From Stenopsyche tienmushanensis (lineage: Eukaryota; Arthropoda; Insecta; Trichoptera; Stenopsychidae): a stretch of DNA of 64,000 nt. This document shows positions 51,713 through 63,010 of this stretch, piece after piece. Location: contig WACJ01000102.1 in assembly GCA_008973525.1 (NCBI GenBank), forward strand, positions 744,001-808,000, in the 5' to 3' direction. The first letter of the stretch is position 1; the number at the start of each line of letters is the position of its first letter. Below the pieces are notes generated by a model. The model saw only the letters and a list, made by a program, of their open reading frames with translations, was not told the DNA's origin and did no database searches. A program made the translations under genes and the position numbers.

Positions 51713-53075
51713 CTGTTGCAACACAAAAGTCCGATTAATCCGAGCGAGCGAGCGGAAGTCGGAGGGCGGAGGACAGCGGGCGGTGGGTGGCGGGCGGCAG
51801 GCGACGTCGGTGCCGGGCGCCGACGTCAATTGCGATCGACGCAATTTACGCCCGCGAAACTCGTCAGCGTCATTCATAATTCGATACGGTGAATCGAGAC
51901 AAATAGAACACTCACGAGGGTTGTTCGGAAACCATCCATAAGTGACTTCCACAAAATCTACATTTTATTGAGAAGTATTTTTTATAAGATTCGCATATGA
52001 ATTTCAAACACAAAAAATGGCTAAAAACACTTTTATTATGGAGCAATTATTATATTGAAAGATAAAACACATTACAGAAATTTCGAGTCGAAAAATGTTC
52101 CCAGGAATTCGAAAAATCTCATTAGATAATTTTTGAGACACAATATATAAAAATTGAACACCACAAATATCCTACAATTTTCATATAAAAACACAAATTT
52201 CTCCTACAAAAAAATGAAATTAAATCTGAAATTCATCAAAATTTATCTTAATAATCATGAATGAAACTATAGATATCAGTCGCAAAACTCATCTATATTC
52301 TATTTTCAGAAAGATTTGTTGGAATTGTTAATTCTGATTGAACAGCTTTTGACCTTTTTCATCATATACATAAGACCTTGGAAGAATTTGGATGCTTAAA
52401 CAAATTTATTGTTCAAATGTATGAATTGCTGTAATATCCGGGGAACATAACGGAGTGCAACGACTGGAAGCTGGCTAAGGAAATCATTCTTTCCTGACAA
52501 AAACCATCTACAAGGAACCTATTCTTCTTATTCTAACCTTTTGGATATGTCAGTTTGTCCGTTAATTCTACACCAGCTCTATGACATTGATCGGTTAAGG
52601 TTTTGTACTTGGGTACTTTAAAGTTGGACAGACCTCTGAATGAATTTTGAACTTTTGAATGAATTTTAAACCAATGAATGCTTTTTAACCTTTTTTTCCT
52701 TTTTAAAAAAGGAAAAGCTAGAATAAAAATAAACAATAATGCATGTATGTACCATTAATTGATCAACTGTGCATTTTACAAGATGAATTTGATTACAAGG
52801 CGACTACAACATGCAAACGTTATCAAAAAGAAGCCACCCGATGATGGAGGTACATCACAAGTTTATCTGAATTCCTAATATAAAATTCGTATCAGCATCT
52901 TTTGCACAATTCTTGACAAACTTGCAATTGCAATGTAAAAAAGAGAGATATACAAAGAAATAGCAAAGAGATTTTGTTTTCTAAGGGACGTAGCATATAA
53001 TATCACGCCATCGATGTTTACCCACAGGATTTCAATGCTCATTTCTCAGCTGAATTTCAGCAGTTTCATTTATAT
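51713..53075. other. Upstream of the SH3 exon, no gene recognised
   Basis: A minus-strand acceptor (TTGCAACAG) borders the SH3 exon at 51713, so an upstream exon should lie to the right. No coding sequence ending in the compatible phase was identified here. The stretch 51730-51900 is G+C-rich and has open frames in several frames. From 52.3 kb the sequence is A+T-rich with hAT-like remains to the right. Confidence 0.4.
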
Positions 53076-53282
53076 ATGCGCTATAAGTTCAGTACAACGT
53101 TCAGTCATATGCTATACAAAATAATTTTTGATGACAATATATTTCCAAATCTAAATATTGACTTCTGTTTATTTTTAATATCAATAGACACAAACCGCTT
53201 AGCTGAGCGTATATTTTCTCGGTTGAAATATATTAAAAACCTTTTACAATGCAGTAAAATAGATTATCTTTATTATGTATAG
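53076..53282 (+). pseudogene. hAT transposase C-terminal fragment
   Basis: The frame contains IFPNLNIDFCLFLISIDTNR and AERIFSRLKYIKNLL. This corresponds to the hAT dimerisation region of TTF-type transposases, whose usual pattern is PNL-IALRIFLTLPV-S-A-ERSFSKLKLIKN-LRS. Only the last part of a transposase is present and key residues have drifted. It is an inactive remnant. Confidence 0.6.
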
Positions 53283-53989
53283 AAGTAGATATGTTACACG
53301 AGGTTGTTGAGGTTGAGGTGTCTTAATCCAGCTCGGTTTGTCCATCACGGACTAAATCTAGTTTTGTTACAATCTGTATATAAAAGCCTGATCGACACAT
53401 TTTTTCAGCCTTGTATTATCATTTATTTAGAAATATTTAAAAATAATCTCCATTCTCAACACCATATATGAAATATGGCTTCAGGTGTCATCAAAGCCAG
53501 TTACATTGATTGGCAAATTCATAATGAAATGCAAAAAAAGGACTGCGTTCATTAAAATGCTATAACTTTAAAACTAGTGGGTATTTTTCAAAAGAATTTG
53601 GATAGAATTCGAAAGACTCACACATGAATCTCCCATCGCGAAAGAATTGATGGAGAATTAATGGTAGTATTCAATCGAATAATGAATGATGAAAGTGAAT
53701 GAGATCCTGATGTTGTTATAAATGCTGAAATGCTTCAATGTCATTTAAAAGATTTTGATATACATTTATTTTCAATATTAAATGTCGGTAAATATTTTAT
53801 TTTATTATAAAAATAGTCATTGGTCCTACAAATTATTCCTTTAAGCATAGAAATATTGTTTCCGTTGTTTATTTTAAATATTTAGACATGAAAAGTAAAA
53901 GTTAATGTTATGCTTATCAATAATATCAGATATTCAATTGACACAATAGTAATGACTGCTAATGTGGCAAATCTCCAATAAATCTTAAA

Positions 53990-54275
53990 CTGAGGATATG
54001 ACTCATTCGAAGAGGAAATGGATCTTAATACAGATATTCTAAAAATGCAGATAATTAATAATATTTATACAAATCAAATGGAAAATCTTTTGAATTTAAT
54101 ATTTCCAGCACATAATTTTTATCTAACATGTAATTACTATTATAAAATATCTGAATCTCGATAATTAAATAAGATGTAGAATCAAAATTGTGTGGGCAGC
54201 ATTTAACAAAATAAGATCATTCTTTGGCAAATACAATATAAATTTAAAAGCCAGAAAATGATTAAATGCCACTAA
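53990..54275 (+). pseudogene. Reverse-transcriptase tail module, copy 1
   Basis: This is the most decayed of three related blocks. The portion encoding the EIRCRIKIAWAAFNK-type stretch is recognisable as DNA (GTGTGGGCAGCATTTAACAA), preceded by AAATGGAAAATCTTTTGAAT. It ends ATTAAATGCC like copy 3. See copy 2 for the interpretation. Confidence 0.5.
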
Positions 54276-54289
54276 CATGGCGAAAGTCT

Positions 54290-54563
54290 TGAACAGAGGA
54301 AATGACACATTTGGAAAGGAAATGGGTCTCAATACAGATATTCTAAAAAATGGAGATAATTAATTATCTTCGTACAAAACAAACCAAATGGAAAATCTTT
54401 CAAATTTAAAAATTCCAGCACGCAATTTTTATCTAACATGCGATTACTATTACAAAAGCTCTGAATCCTGATAATGAAATAAGGTGTAGAATCAAAATTG
54501 CGTGGGCAGCATTTAACAAAATGAGAACATTCTTCAGCAAATATATGAATTTAAAGGCCAAAA
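54290..54563 (+). pseudogene. Reverse-transcriptase tail module, copy 2
   Basis: One frame near 54453-54550 reads KALNPDNEIRCRIKIAWAAF and then NKMRTFFSKYMNLKAKK. In LINE reverse transcriptases a stretch like YLG--L--D-EI--RI--ARSAFNKM---F-N--L----R---LK-YV is typical just after the catalytic palm. Only this small tail is present. Two sibling blocks are at 53990 and 55270, so the fragment itself has multiplied. Confidence 0.6.
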
Positions 54564-55265
54564 AATGATTTCATCGGTGAAGAAGACATCACTGATGCGG
54601 AATGTTCAAACAGTGCGAAAAGAATTAAAATATTCCAACCACCCATGTTACATTTTGTCAAGAGGAAAACGCTTCCAGAAATCATTGCCTGGGTAGCTGC
54701 GCTGGATGGTTTTTCCATAAGAGGAATTATAAATAGTGATTCCATTCATGAATAAGTTACACTAAAAGGGTTTTCATTACCAAAAAATCAATCTGACATA
54801 ATGAGATTGATCTCAAAATTTTACAAAGGAAAAATAAGTGATGTAATTTCCAATATAAAAAGCTTAAAATAAGCGAATGCTCGCTTTAGCCTGACAATGG
54901 ATGAGTGGACGAGCGTATAAAATAGAAGATATTTTAATATTACAGTACATTCTGAAAACGATAAACACCCATCCCTCGCTTAACACGGTACTCGTTTAAC
55001 ACGGTTTCGGTTTAACACGGTTTCAGTTTTGGTGAAAAAATAAATGTTTCCACGTTTCGTAGATGTGCACACAGCTGTGCAAAATTCTAAGAATAACGGT
55101 AAGGGGATAGAGGAATAGAACTGCGCATTTCAAACAACAAATAGTACCTAGAATATATAAACAGTACATCAGACGTTTAGTCTCGCTTAACACGGCGATC
55201 TGGCAGAACCTATCTTCCGTGTTAAGCGAGGGATGGGTGTATATGTAATCTAGGACTTGTTTACA
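54564..55265 (+). pseudogene. hAT (BED-type) transposase relic, interrupted by a small element
   Basis: With stops and shifts ignored, the plus strand encodes FQPPMLHFVKRKTLPEIIAW, VAALDGFSIRGIINSDSIHE, LKGFSLPKNQSDIMRLISKF and ARFSLTMDEWTSV with NRRYFNITVHSEN. The segment with the TMDEWTS stretch followed by NRRY-N--VH is characteristic of hAT transposases. The frame runs into the small element at 54964 and resumes after it (YVI-DLFTF text at 55245). At least three stop codons make it inactive. Confidence 0.7.
54964..55241. mobile_element. Small element with exact 24-bp inverted ends
   Basis: The left end ACACCCATCCCTCGCTTAAC then ACGG (54965-54988) is the exact reverse complement of 55217-55240. 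The internal text GTTTAACACGG is repeated three times near the left end. A TA lies on each side (54962-54963 and 55242-55243), fitting a Tc1/mariner/pogo-type insertion. It interrupts the hAT relic, so it is the younger insertion. No coding capacity is present in 278 bp. Confidence 0.8.
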
Positions 55266-55269
55266 TTTC

Positions 55270-55508
55270 GGGAAAAAATTGAATTAATTATCTCTGTACA
55301 AAAACAAACCAAATGGAAAATCTTTTAAATTAAAAAATTCCAACACGCAGTTTTTATTTAACATGCTATTACTATTACAAAAGCTCTGAATCCCGATAAT
55401 GAAATAAAGTGTTGAATTAAAATTGCACGGGCAGTATTTGACAAAATGAGAACATTCTTCGATAAATACAATATGAATATAATAGACAAAAAATTATTAA
55501 ATGCCGTA
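55270..55508 (+). pseudogene. Reverse-transcriptase tail module, copy 3
   Basis: Closely resembles 54355-54563 (ACAAACCAAATGGAAAATCT, TTACTATTACAAAAGCTCTG, AAAATGAGAACATTCTTCG) and ends with ATTAAATGCC like copy 1. The hAT relic breaks off where this block starts. Confidence 0.55.
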
Positions 55509-56926
55509 TGATTGACATTGGTTCATGTTATATTGTTAAAATGAGGTTTGATTAGATTTAACTGATATACAATGATAATAATCAAAATAAATACTATGAT
55601 TCTTGTCAGAATTTATCTTTTTATGCACAATCTTATTTTATTCTTGTTTGGCAGCAAATAAAAATTTAAATAGAATGTCTTTAATATAATTTAATGTATG
55701 TATATGTAACGCAAGTTTCTTGGATGGCGACCTTATTTGATTACAGATAAATAAATATGACCTTCCTGCAGGTTCCCCACTTCTTTCCTAGATAAATTGA
55801 CTCTTGGTCATGTTCCATAATATTCAATGACCAAAGTGTGATTGCATGGGTTTCATCATTAACAAATCATTAAATTTATCGGGGTATTAATTCGTCAGTC
55901 GCAAATTGTTACTATAATCGTTATTGCATAAAAAAGATAAAATTACACTGCTTTGTGAAACACAACATAAATTGTGCAAATAGTGTGTTATCAATAGCTT
56001 TCAACTTCGTGTAGTAACTATCAACTATCTTTATGCATGTTTTAAATGATTCTTGATGATATATTAATGTGATATTTTAGTCTGTTAGTCAAAAAATGAC
56101 AAACAATGCCATAAATCGATGCATTAATTGTTTTAAAATATTTGTTCCCAAATTTCATTTGAACATATCTTTTGGTACAGATGTTAATTGAATTGTGACA
56201 AAAAAAATCATAATCGTTATTTATTCATTAATAAATATATTTATTGTGTATTTAACATCTTTGAGTGTGAGAGCACTAGAAACTTAATTATAACTGGCAT
56301 CTCATACTAATCTTAAAAGAAAATGTTATTTATTTTAAATATCTATGTGAGACCTGAAATTTTACGTACCGCATAAATTATTTTCAAACTACATTACGTC
56401 TATGAAGCAAAACAAATAAATGTGATATTGCATCCAGCAATAAATACGTCAGGACTATATTTTATTTGTCAAAATATAAAATTATAACAGTTTAAGAATT
56501 AAATGGTAGAAAAAGAATCAAACTCGTTCTAATCAAACTAAATTCAAATATAAAGCTGCAGTATATTCTAAGATATTGTATAAAACATTATTTGTATATG
56601 TCGGAAGTGAAAATTATATGTGAAGCTATTATACGTATTTGTCTACAAACGACCCTTTTGAGCATTTAAAATCGACGCAGGGGGTTTTTATATGATTCGC
56701 ATTTTGCGTCTGCGGAAACAAAATATGCAGATAGGGGCGGTAAAAGGACTTTCTTCGCGTTGTCAAACATTGACGACATCCGTCAAGGCGATTCGTCACA
56801 GTCTTCGACGCACTAATTTGATTCGACAAAATACAAGAATCGATATACGGAAGGTCGAAGAAAGCCAGAAGAGAAGCGGAAGCGACTTGTAACAACGGTA
56901 CGGAAGAGAAATGAAGAAATACGCAC
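55509..56926. other. Gene-free A+T-rich stretch
   Basis: No exon or element is recognised up to about 56630. The stretch 56640-56926 is less A+T-rich and open on both strands but shows no domain; it would be the start of an intron if the exon at 56927 is real. Confidence 0.4.
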
Positions 56927-56976
56927 CTTTCGAACGAGACGCCATCTCTCTGCCATGCCCGCTCGGCAACTGTCAT
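56927..56976 (-). CDS. Candidate first coding exon, minus strand
   Basis: ATG at 56976 reads MTVAERAWQRDGVSFE and stops at a donor GTGCGT (after 56927), in phase 2. Upstream sequence on this strand is balanced in composition, as expected for a 5' untranslated region. The SH3 gene is the next minus-strand coding sequence, but its visible first exon requires a partner ending in phase 1, so direct joining would break the frame; a short additional exon would be needed. It could also belong to another transcript or be a chance frame. Confidence 0.35.
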
Positions 56977-57918
56977 TCTGACGCACGGCGACTCAACAAC
57001 AAAACTTTTCGTCCGTTAAATATTTCGTCGATATTCGATTAGATTTCAATTTTCATTTTTTGCGCATCATAAAATTAAAAACAATTACATTCCATTAATG
57101 AATTTCAAATGTGTTACATTATTAAAACATGTACTCGTAAAAATTTCTTTTCTAATAATTTAAATATTACGTGAAAAAACCAGTAGCGTAAAATGAATTT
57201 TAATAATAGATGAGCTGTATTAATTCTTTATAGTGCACATCAAAAAAATAGTTCAGTATTGATTAAAAAATATATCTGTCTTTGAACGCTTAAAAAATAT
57301 TGTTCATTATTAAATTATTTTTTTTCAAAATAAAATATTCGATGCTATTCACAATTGAAACCATAGCAATCAAATTAGCTTATATTATTTATAAGGCATA
57401 CCATATCTCTAACTATTATTTTAAAATGTCATTTTTTGAAACGAAATTTAATTTTATTATTTTTCGTATATGAGTTTCCATTTTTAAAATGTACATTTGT
57501 TTTGATATTTAAATAAAATTACAATTTTGAAAATAAAACAAATTTTAGACATAATTACGTTTTTTTAATAGATTATTTTAATTTGTCGCATATTAAACAT
57601 TTGCCTATAAAAATGATCATGTGATTTTAATTTAAAGGCTTGAACATGCAAATAATGAATAAACATGTTATTAAATAAATATTTTTTGATACACAATCGA
57701 AAAAAATAATCTATGAGCGATCATTTTATAGTTTAATTTATTTTTTCATAATATTTAAATATTATCAATAAAATATTTAATCATAATCAAATATAAGCTC
57801 TTGAAAATTATAATTTTTTAGTTGTACGTTTGCGAGCGCGACTCTCAAGGAAAAAGTGTACGCGAATCCAACGTTTTCACTCGAGGCGTTCGCGATACTC
57901 CTACCTCGCGCGCCACTA
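56977..57918. promoter_or_regulatory. Interval between the minus-strand exon and RpS27
   Basis: Mostly very A+T-rich, with G+C rising sharply at both ends (56930-57020 and 57825-57960). If the minus-strand exon is real, this is a divergent promoter region. No individual motif can be assigned safely. Confidence 0.35.
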
Positions 57919-57930
57919 CTTCCTTTTCCT
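57919..57930 (+). promoter_or_regulatory. Terminal oligopyrimidine (TOP) tract of RpS27
   Basis: CTTCCTTTTCCT is an unbroken pyrimidine run starting with C, 33 bases before the RpS27 start codon. Ribosomal protein mRNAs of animals usually start within such a tract, and it mediates growth-dependent translation. The start site is inferred, not shown. Confidence 0.6.
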
Positions 57931-57951
57931 GCCGTCGGAGCTGCCGCAACC

Positions 57952-59115
57952 ATGCCGGTACGAGAATTGCGCGTTTTTCGCGGTTTCGAAGCTTTCGAGC
58001 GCGAAAACTTGAAGAGAAAAGGATGTCGCCTACTGCGCATACAGCTTGCGGGCTAACGGCGGAGGCGCGGGCCTCCCCCGTCGGCCGGCTGGGCAGATTC
58101 GCACGTGGCCATACTGCTCTGACAGGAGTTCACCTAACCACGACTGTTTTTGATTTCAGCTCGCAGTCGACCTTTTGCATCCCTCGCCGGTCTCCGAGAA
58201 GAGGAGACACAAGTTGAAGAGGCTCGTACAGCATCCCAATTCATACTTCATGGACGTCAAATGCCCAGGATGCTTCAAAATTACGACTGTATTCAGCCAC
58301 GCTCAGAATGCTGTTGAATGTCCCGGCTGCTCAACGATCCTCTGCCAGCCTACAGGGGGTCGGGCCAGACTAACAGAAGGTGAGACCATTCCTAGTTGGA
58401 GCAATTTCGCGCGCTTGAGTGTCCATGTTAGCATATTGATAAAACGCGGTTAGGGACCATAAGTGTAGAATAGAAACAATTTCAACAAAACTGCAGATTT
58501 TTGGAACAGTTTCGTTCCAAAATATTTAATTTGTGTTATTTTCTTGTTCGCCTTGAAATTTCACCATTCGCATTGTATGTATTCTATTGCACCATGTTGT
58601 GAAATATCTAGCAGTTTTCTCTATTGAGTAAGGGAAGGTCTTTTAAAATCTATGGATGAGTTCCTATTTTCCTTTTTTATACACCAGTTGTTTCCGTTAG
58701 ATATACTTATATCTTTGTTTTTTGATGGCCAGTAATTTGGATTTGTTTTGAATTTCAATTGTGTATATATATATTAAATATTGCATACATATCGCATAAT
58801 AGTAAAACACATTTTTGCCGTAAGCTGTATAGCCGCTTAGCATCTTTATCTGTACACTATTGTTTTGCAGATGGAAATTACGGATCATCTTTAATTTGTT
58901 TCGAGTTAATTTAATCTAAATTTATAGTTTTTTGGTCATTAGGTATAAGCACATTTATAATGCATATGTTAATAGAATATAATAAAGTATCTAAAATCAA
59001 TCACTGATAACAAATAATCACAGAATATAAAAACAATAATTAATATTGATTTATTAAATAATATATTGTGTATTTATCATTTTCAGGATGCTCCTTCCGT
59101 AAAAAGCAACACTAA
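57952..59115 (+). CDS. RpS27: 40S ribosomal protein S27
   Basis: Complete three-exon gene of 84 residues, the family's normal length. Exons are 57952-57957 (only Met-Pro), 58160-58379 and 59087-59115, with GT/AG junctions and intact frame. The protein reads [40 protein letters not shown], then a second CPGC knuckle and [18 protein letters not shown]. The four Cys of the two CPGC pairs form the zinc ribbon of eS27, a component of the small ribosomal subunit. The second pair is preceded by an unusual NAVE where relatives have a more hydrophobic stretch. The intron directly after two codons is typical of this gene. A poly(A) signal AATAAA is at 59181-59186. Confidence 0.97.
58380..59086 (+). other. 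RpS27 intron 2
   Basis: Begins GTGAGA and ends TTTTCAG. A+T-rich without a recognisable snoRNA (no clear C/D box pair with flanking stem) or mobile element. Confidence 0.8.
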
Positions 59116-59180
59116 ACTCCATCAGGAGCCTCTTAATATCTATTCATTACAACATTGTATGTTTAATTTTCTATATATTT

Positions 59181-59186
59181 AATAAA
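59181..59186 (+). terminator. Poly(A) signal of RpS27
   Basis: AATAAA 66 bases after the stop codon TAA at 59113-59115. Confidence 0.65.
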
Positions 59187-60049
59187 GGCTTATTTCATTT
59201 CCACTCAAAATGTATTTTTTCTTTGAAATTTTTGAAATATATTTTATTTTTAGAATTAGTAAACAATAAAATGGAAGAACTTTTTAATCATCTGTTTACC
59301 GTTACTGCTAAAAATACTAAAGTGAAACAAGAAGAGATCTTTAAAAAAAATCTGGAATGTTACATAAAGTTTGTTTAAAAATATAGGCGAATAATGCAAA
59401 CTTATGATGATATACGGAACTAACTAGTGATAGTGAAAATTTAATAACTAGACAAAAGTAACTACAAACTGGATCCTCCTTGGATAGGATTCCATCTCTG
59501 AAAAATAGTACTGGTGGACTTATAATCCTTGGTTCTGGTGTAAAATAGGATGGTGTCTGTGATCATATACATTTTGACTATTTTCATGTAATCCTGAACA
59601 TTCAACCCTTTGATTAGTGAGTTAATTTTAAAGCTAGATGCTATATTCGTATGTGCACCACTTATTGTCTACACAAATTCACTTGTCTCAGGACCGCAGT
59701 GTGAGTTAATCTTGTATATCAATAAATTAAGCTTAACACTATTGATAACAAAATATTTGATAATTTCTTCGCATAAACATAAACAATACACATGTGTGTC
59801 TTCGGTTTTTTGGATTTAGATTTTGGATTCATATCCTTATCCTAATTACAAGCTAAATTTTAACATCTAATATATTTTAGTTATAAGAATAATATAACAA
59901 AGGAAAAAATGGCTTGTAAAAACCTCTTTGTAAGATAAGTTCCTTACGCTAGCTTATAAACTAAATATAATACTTATCACTACTCATTTAACTGTTCGTT
60001 CTTATGTCACACATTCACATCACCTTGCACACGTTGCTCAATAATGAGG
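59187..60049. other. Gene-free stretch
   Basis: No coding exon or recognisable element; short open frames only. Confidence 0.4.
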
Positions 60050-60889
60050 ACTCACATTGCTTACTTTACATTTTTAAATAAGACATCTTTGGGCATCTTG
60101 TACACATATTTAAAATGTCTGCCGTCGTTGCTATAGTTGCCTAGGGACGATACGAGGGGGTTGGGATGAAGAGGAATCTTAGCATAGAAGCATTTAGTGA
60201 GTCTGTAAACATATTTTTTGATGTCAGACAATTTTATTGCTCTATGGAGTCTTCGAATTAGTGAACGGAGCGGTGTTGCGAGCGATTCTTAGCACCTTAT
60301 TTTGCACGACTTGCAGTTTCGAAATGTTTGATTGGGATGCATTACTCTAGACGGGCGCGGTGTATATGAACGTTTGATGAATGACTGTCTTAAACAGGAG
60401 AAGCTTATTATCAATTGATAGGGCACTCCTTCGACGGTATATGGAAGAGAGGGCTACCAGCCCTCGCACTCGAAACGAGATGTGTTCTCAGCTTCGTGTT
60501 CAGATTCACTCGTAGATTCATCATAAAGTATGATGTTCGTTGAAGCCGTTTTTGGAATGTTATGTAAGAATATGTTAAACAGGTGGGATCCAAGAATGCT
60601 ACCCTGAGGGACTCGCATGGATGGGGAACAGAGATGATTTTACGTTGTTGAGCGCTACTAGGAAAGATCTGTCGTTGAAATAGGAGTGGATAATTTTCTT
60701 GAGGCACAAAGGAATCCTGAGCCTTGTGCCAGACTGAATCAAAGGCCTTTTCAATATAAAGGAGCACCAAACCGGTGTTCCTCTTAAAAAAATAATGCAT
60801 TTGTAGAAGCTTGAAATGGATAAATTTAGACTATCATTATTAATCAATAAATTTGTTTTATTGTTATCGATCGATACAATTGTACACAA
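60050..60889 (-). pseudogene. Jockey-type LINE reverse transcriptase relic
   Basis: Minus-strand frames encode KRNTGLVLLYIEKAFDSVWH (palm motif A, normally DIEKAFDSVWH), then after a shift YFNDRSFLVALNNVKSSLFP, then ILGSHLF-type text (the PQGS-LGP-LF motif), then NIILYDES, where the YADD motif should be, and finally IDNKLLLFKTVIHQTFIYTA and SNISKLQVVQNKVLRIARNT, the typical post-palm region of Jockey elements. Several frameshifts, stops and a lost YADD make it inactive. The endonuclease part is missing. Confidence 0.85.
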
Positions 60890-61200
60890 TCTGATTCACA
60901 ATCAACGCGCGAGAATGTTTTATTTATCATTCGAATCTGTTAACAGCATATGCGGAATTCCTCATTGACGGGTTGTGACGGGAAAATGATATTTTTTATG
61001 TTATTCATCATTAATCCTTTGCAGTCCGAAGATTTTTTTCAAAAGTGTTCCACCAGCTACAAAGTCATATTCAGTGAATTTATTAAAAAATGTGTTTATG
61101 GTAAAAAATGAAAGAAATATGGTAAAATAATCAAAAATATGTATTTAGAACGAATGCTGAATTGAATTGATTGCTAAAATTACGTAAGTGTTGTATTTTT
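60890..61200. other. Short spacer between LINE and mariner relics
   Basis: Nothing recognisable. TTAATCCTTTGCAGTCCGAA at about 61013 resembles a piggyBac-type end after TTAA, without a visible partner. Confidence 0.3.
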
Positions 61201-61561
61201 TAAAACAATCTCCAGGGTGGAAGTCGGACTTTTTCTCACACGTATTGCAATATAATGATGTTTGTATGGATTCACAATTGATGTTTCTAACCCCACAGTC
61301 ACACTTAATTTTGGATCTGAATCCACCAGCGATTTCAGCAGCTCGGTATCGAATTCAGTAGGTCTCCCACTTAGGTGGTCATCAACTAGGCTAAAATTGC
61401 CCCTTGAGAATCTTCAAAACCATCGTTGACACTTGTTGACTAAGAATTTTGCCGTAAACACCACGAATTTTCTTAGATGTCTGTGTTGCGTTACAACCCA
61501 TTTTAATGTGGAAGAACATAAGATGACGAATATGTTCTACTGACGGCTGTGTCTCTGACAT
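61201..61561 (-). pseudogene. Mariner transposase N-terminal relic
   Basis: ATG at 61561 opens MSETQPSVEHIRHLMFFHIK, continues MGCNATQTSKKIRGVYGK (helix-turn-helix region) and QVSTMVLKILKGQF, then after a frame change DDHLSGRPTEFDTELLKSLV with DSDPKLS. The block GRPTEFD--LLK-LV is typical of mariner transposases after the first DNA-binding domain. The catalytic Asp residues are beyond the preserved part, so it is inactive. Confidence 0.75.
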
Positions 61562-62389
61562 GGTGTAGATAACGAGTTTACTTTTATCTGTTGGTGAATA
61601 AATGAGGTTTAGAGTCTACTCAATAAGATACAATCAAATGCACAACCTCTCTAGTCGACGCGTCACCGATAACTGACATGTAACGACACGCTCTCAAAAT
61701 AATTGATTATTTATGGGTCCCCCTAATATATATGGACATCACAAAAGTTGCACATTTGTAAATGAAAAAACCAATTCGATTCAACTTTTATTATAAAATA
61801 TCAAATAAAATACACATTTAAAACAAAACCAATGTTAAAATAAAAATATTTCTTGTTTGATTCATAATTGTTCAATAGACCTTTATAAAGGTATTATAAT
61901 AAATTTATTTCTCTTAAAATGTCTACATTTTAAATACAAATTTGAAAATAATTGAATTTAACAGAAATATATACATACATTTTTTACATAAATGAAAATT
62001 ATATCAAACCCAAATCTTCCCGATAATATTCAGTTTGTCCCCCACCATTTGAATATATGTCGAAGATTAATAAAAGACTATGCCTATTATTCCAAAGGAG
62101 CTACTTTAATAATTATAGTTATAACATTTTTGAATAAACTTTGTAATAAATAATATAGAAGTATGTCATTGTAGGAACAATGGATATTAGCGTAAGATAA
62201 TTTTCACGCGTCGTATATGTATGTCATGAGATTTAGCACATTAAGATGTTAAATGTCCATATTGGAAAATAGTCATTTTCTTATTAAATTTGTCTCGGAT
62301 CCTAAATTGAGAGTAGCACCTGTTTATAATTATACAAACGTCAGCAGTTTATGGAGTCAACCTCGTTATGAATGGGATGAATAGATTAT
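61562..62389. other. Gene-free A+T-rich stretch
   Basis: No exon or element ends were recognised. Confidence 0.4.
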
Positions 62390-63010
62390 TAAGTCTTGCG
62401 CCTTGATTAAAATATTGGTATTGTTATAATTTGTTAGCCGTAGCATTGCTAAAGCATCCCCCTCTGCATGCTGGATGGACTTGGTAAATTGCTAGAGGGT
62501 GTGCTTAGAAATAGAATTGAGCAAAATTTGAGACTAGATTCGCTCTCAAAGTATCAATTTGGTTTTAGGAGAGGTCGGTTTGCTATAGACGCAATCAAAC
62601 TAGTAGTAGAATTCATTCAAAAATGCACGAAACGGTTCTGTTTGTTACGTTAGACGTAAGAATCACATTTAACATCGCCCTTAAGAGTAACATCTTAGCA
62701 GCTTCGCTAAAGATTCCAAACTACATCCTCATGATGATAAGCTAATACGCAGAGTTCAGTAGTCAGCTAGACACTGGAACTTAATGTACGATGATCTGCT
62801 CAGAATTGACGTTTCAAAAGACACAATGTTGGTTTCCTTTGTAGAAGACGTGAGTGTCTTGATAGTGGTTAAAACGAAGGAAGGATTTTAACTATCAGTG
62901 ACTGAGAAGACACTAAGAAAAATATTGCAGTGATTCTACAATGTCGACTTGACTCTGGCTGCAGAAAAAGTTCGAATACGAAGCTTGGGCAGTCACGAGA
63001 CTTAATCTCC
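62390..63010 (+). pseudogene. R1-type LINE reverse transcriptase relic
   Basis: The frame at 62468-62653 reads MLDGLGKLLEGVLRNRIEQN, LSKYQFGFRRGRFAIDAIKL and VVEFIQKC. This is the fingers/palm start of R1-clade reverse transcriptases (pattern CLLD--GKL-E------L---L----QYGFR-GRSTIDAI). It then continues through shifts with LDVRITFNIA (motif A, normally LDVKNAFN) and, near 62790-62880, DLLRIDVSKDTMLVSF with VEDVSVLIVVKTKEGF (motif C, normally FADDVAVV). The changed catalytic Asp residues and a lost middle part show decay. Confidence 0.85.

Noticed and set aside
50872..51941. Long plus-strand open frames (288 and 213 codons)
   Set aside because: They overlap the minus-strand SH3 exon, whose product has coherent Pro-rich and Ser-rich sequence and correct splice sites; the plus frames are shadows of its high G+C.
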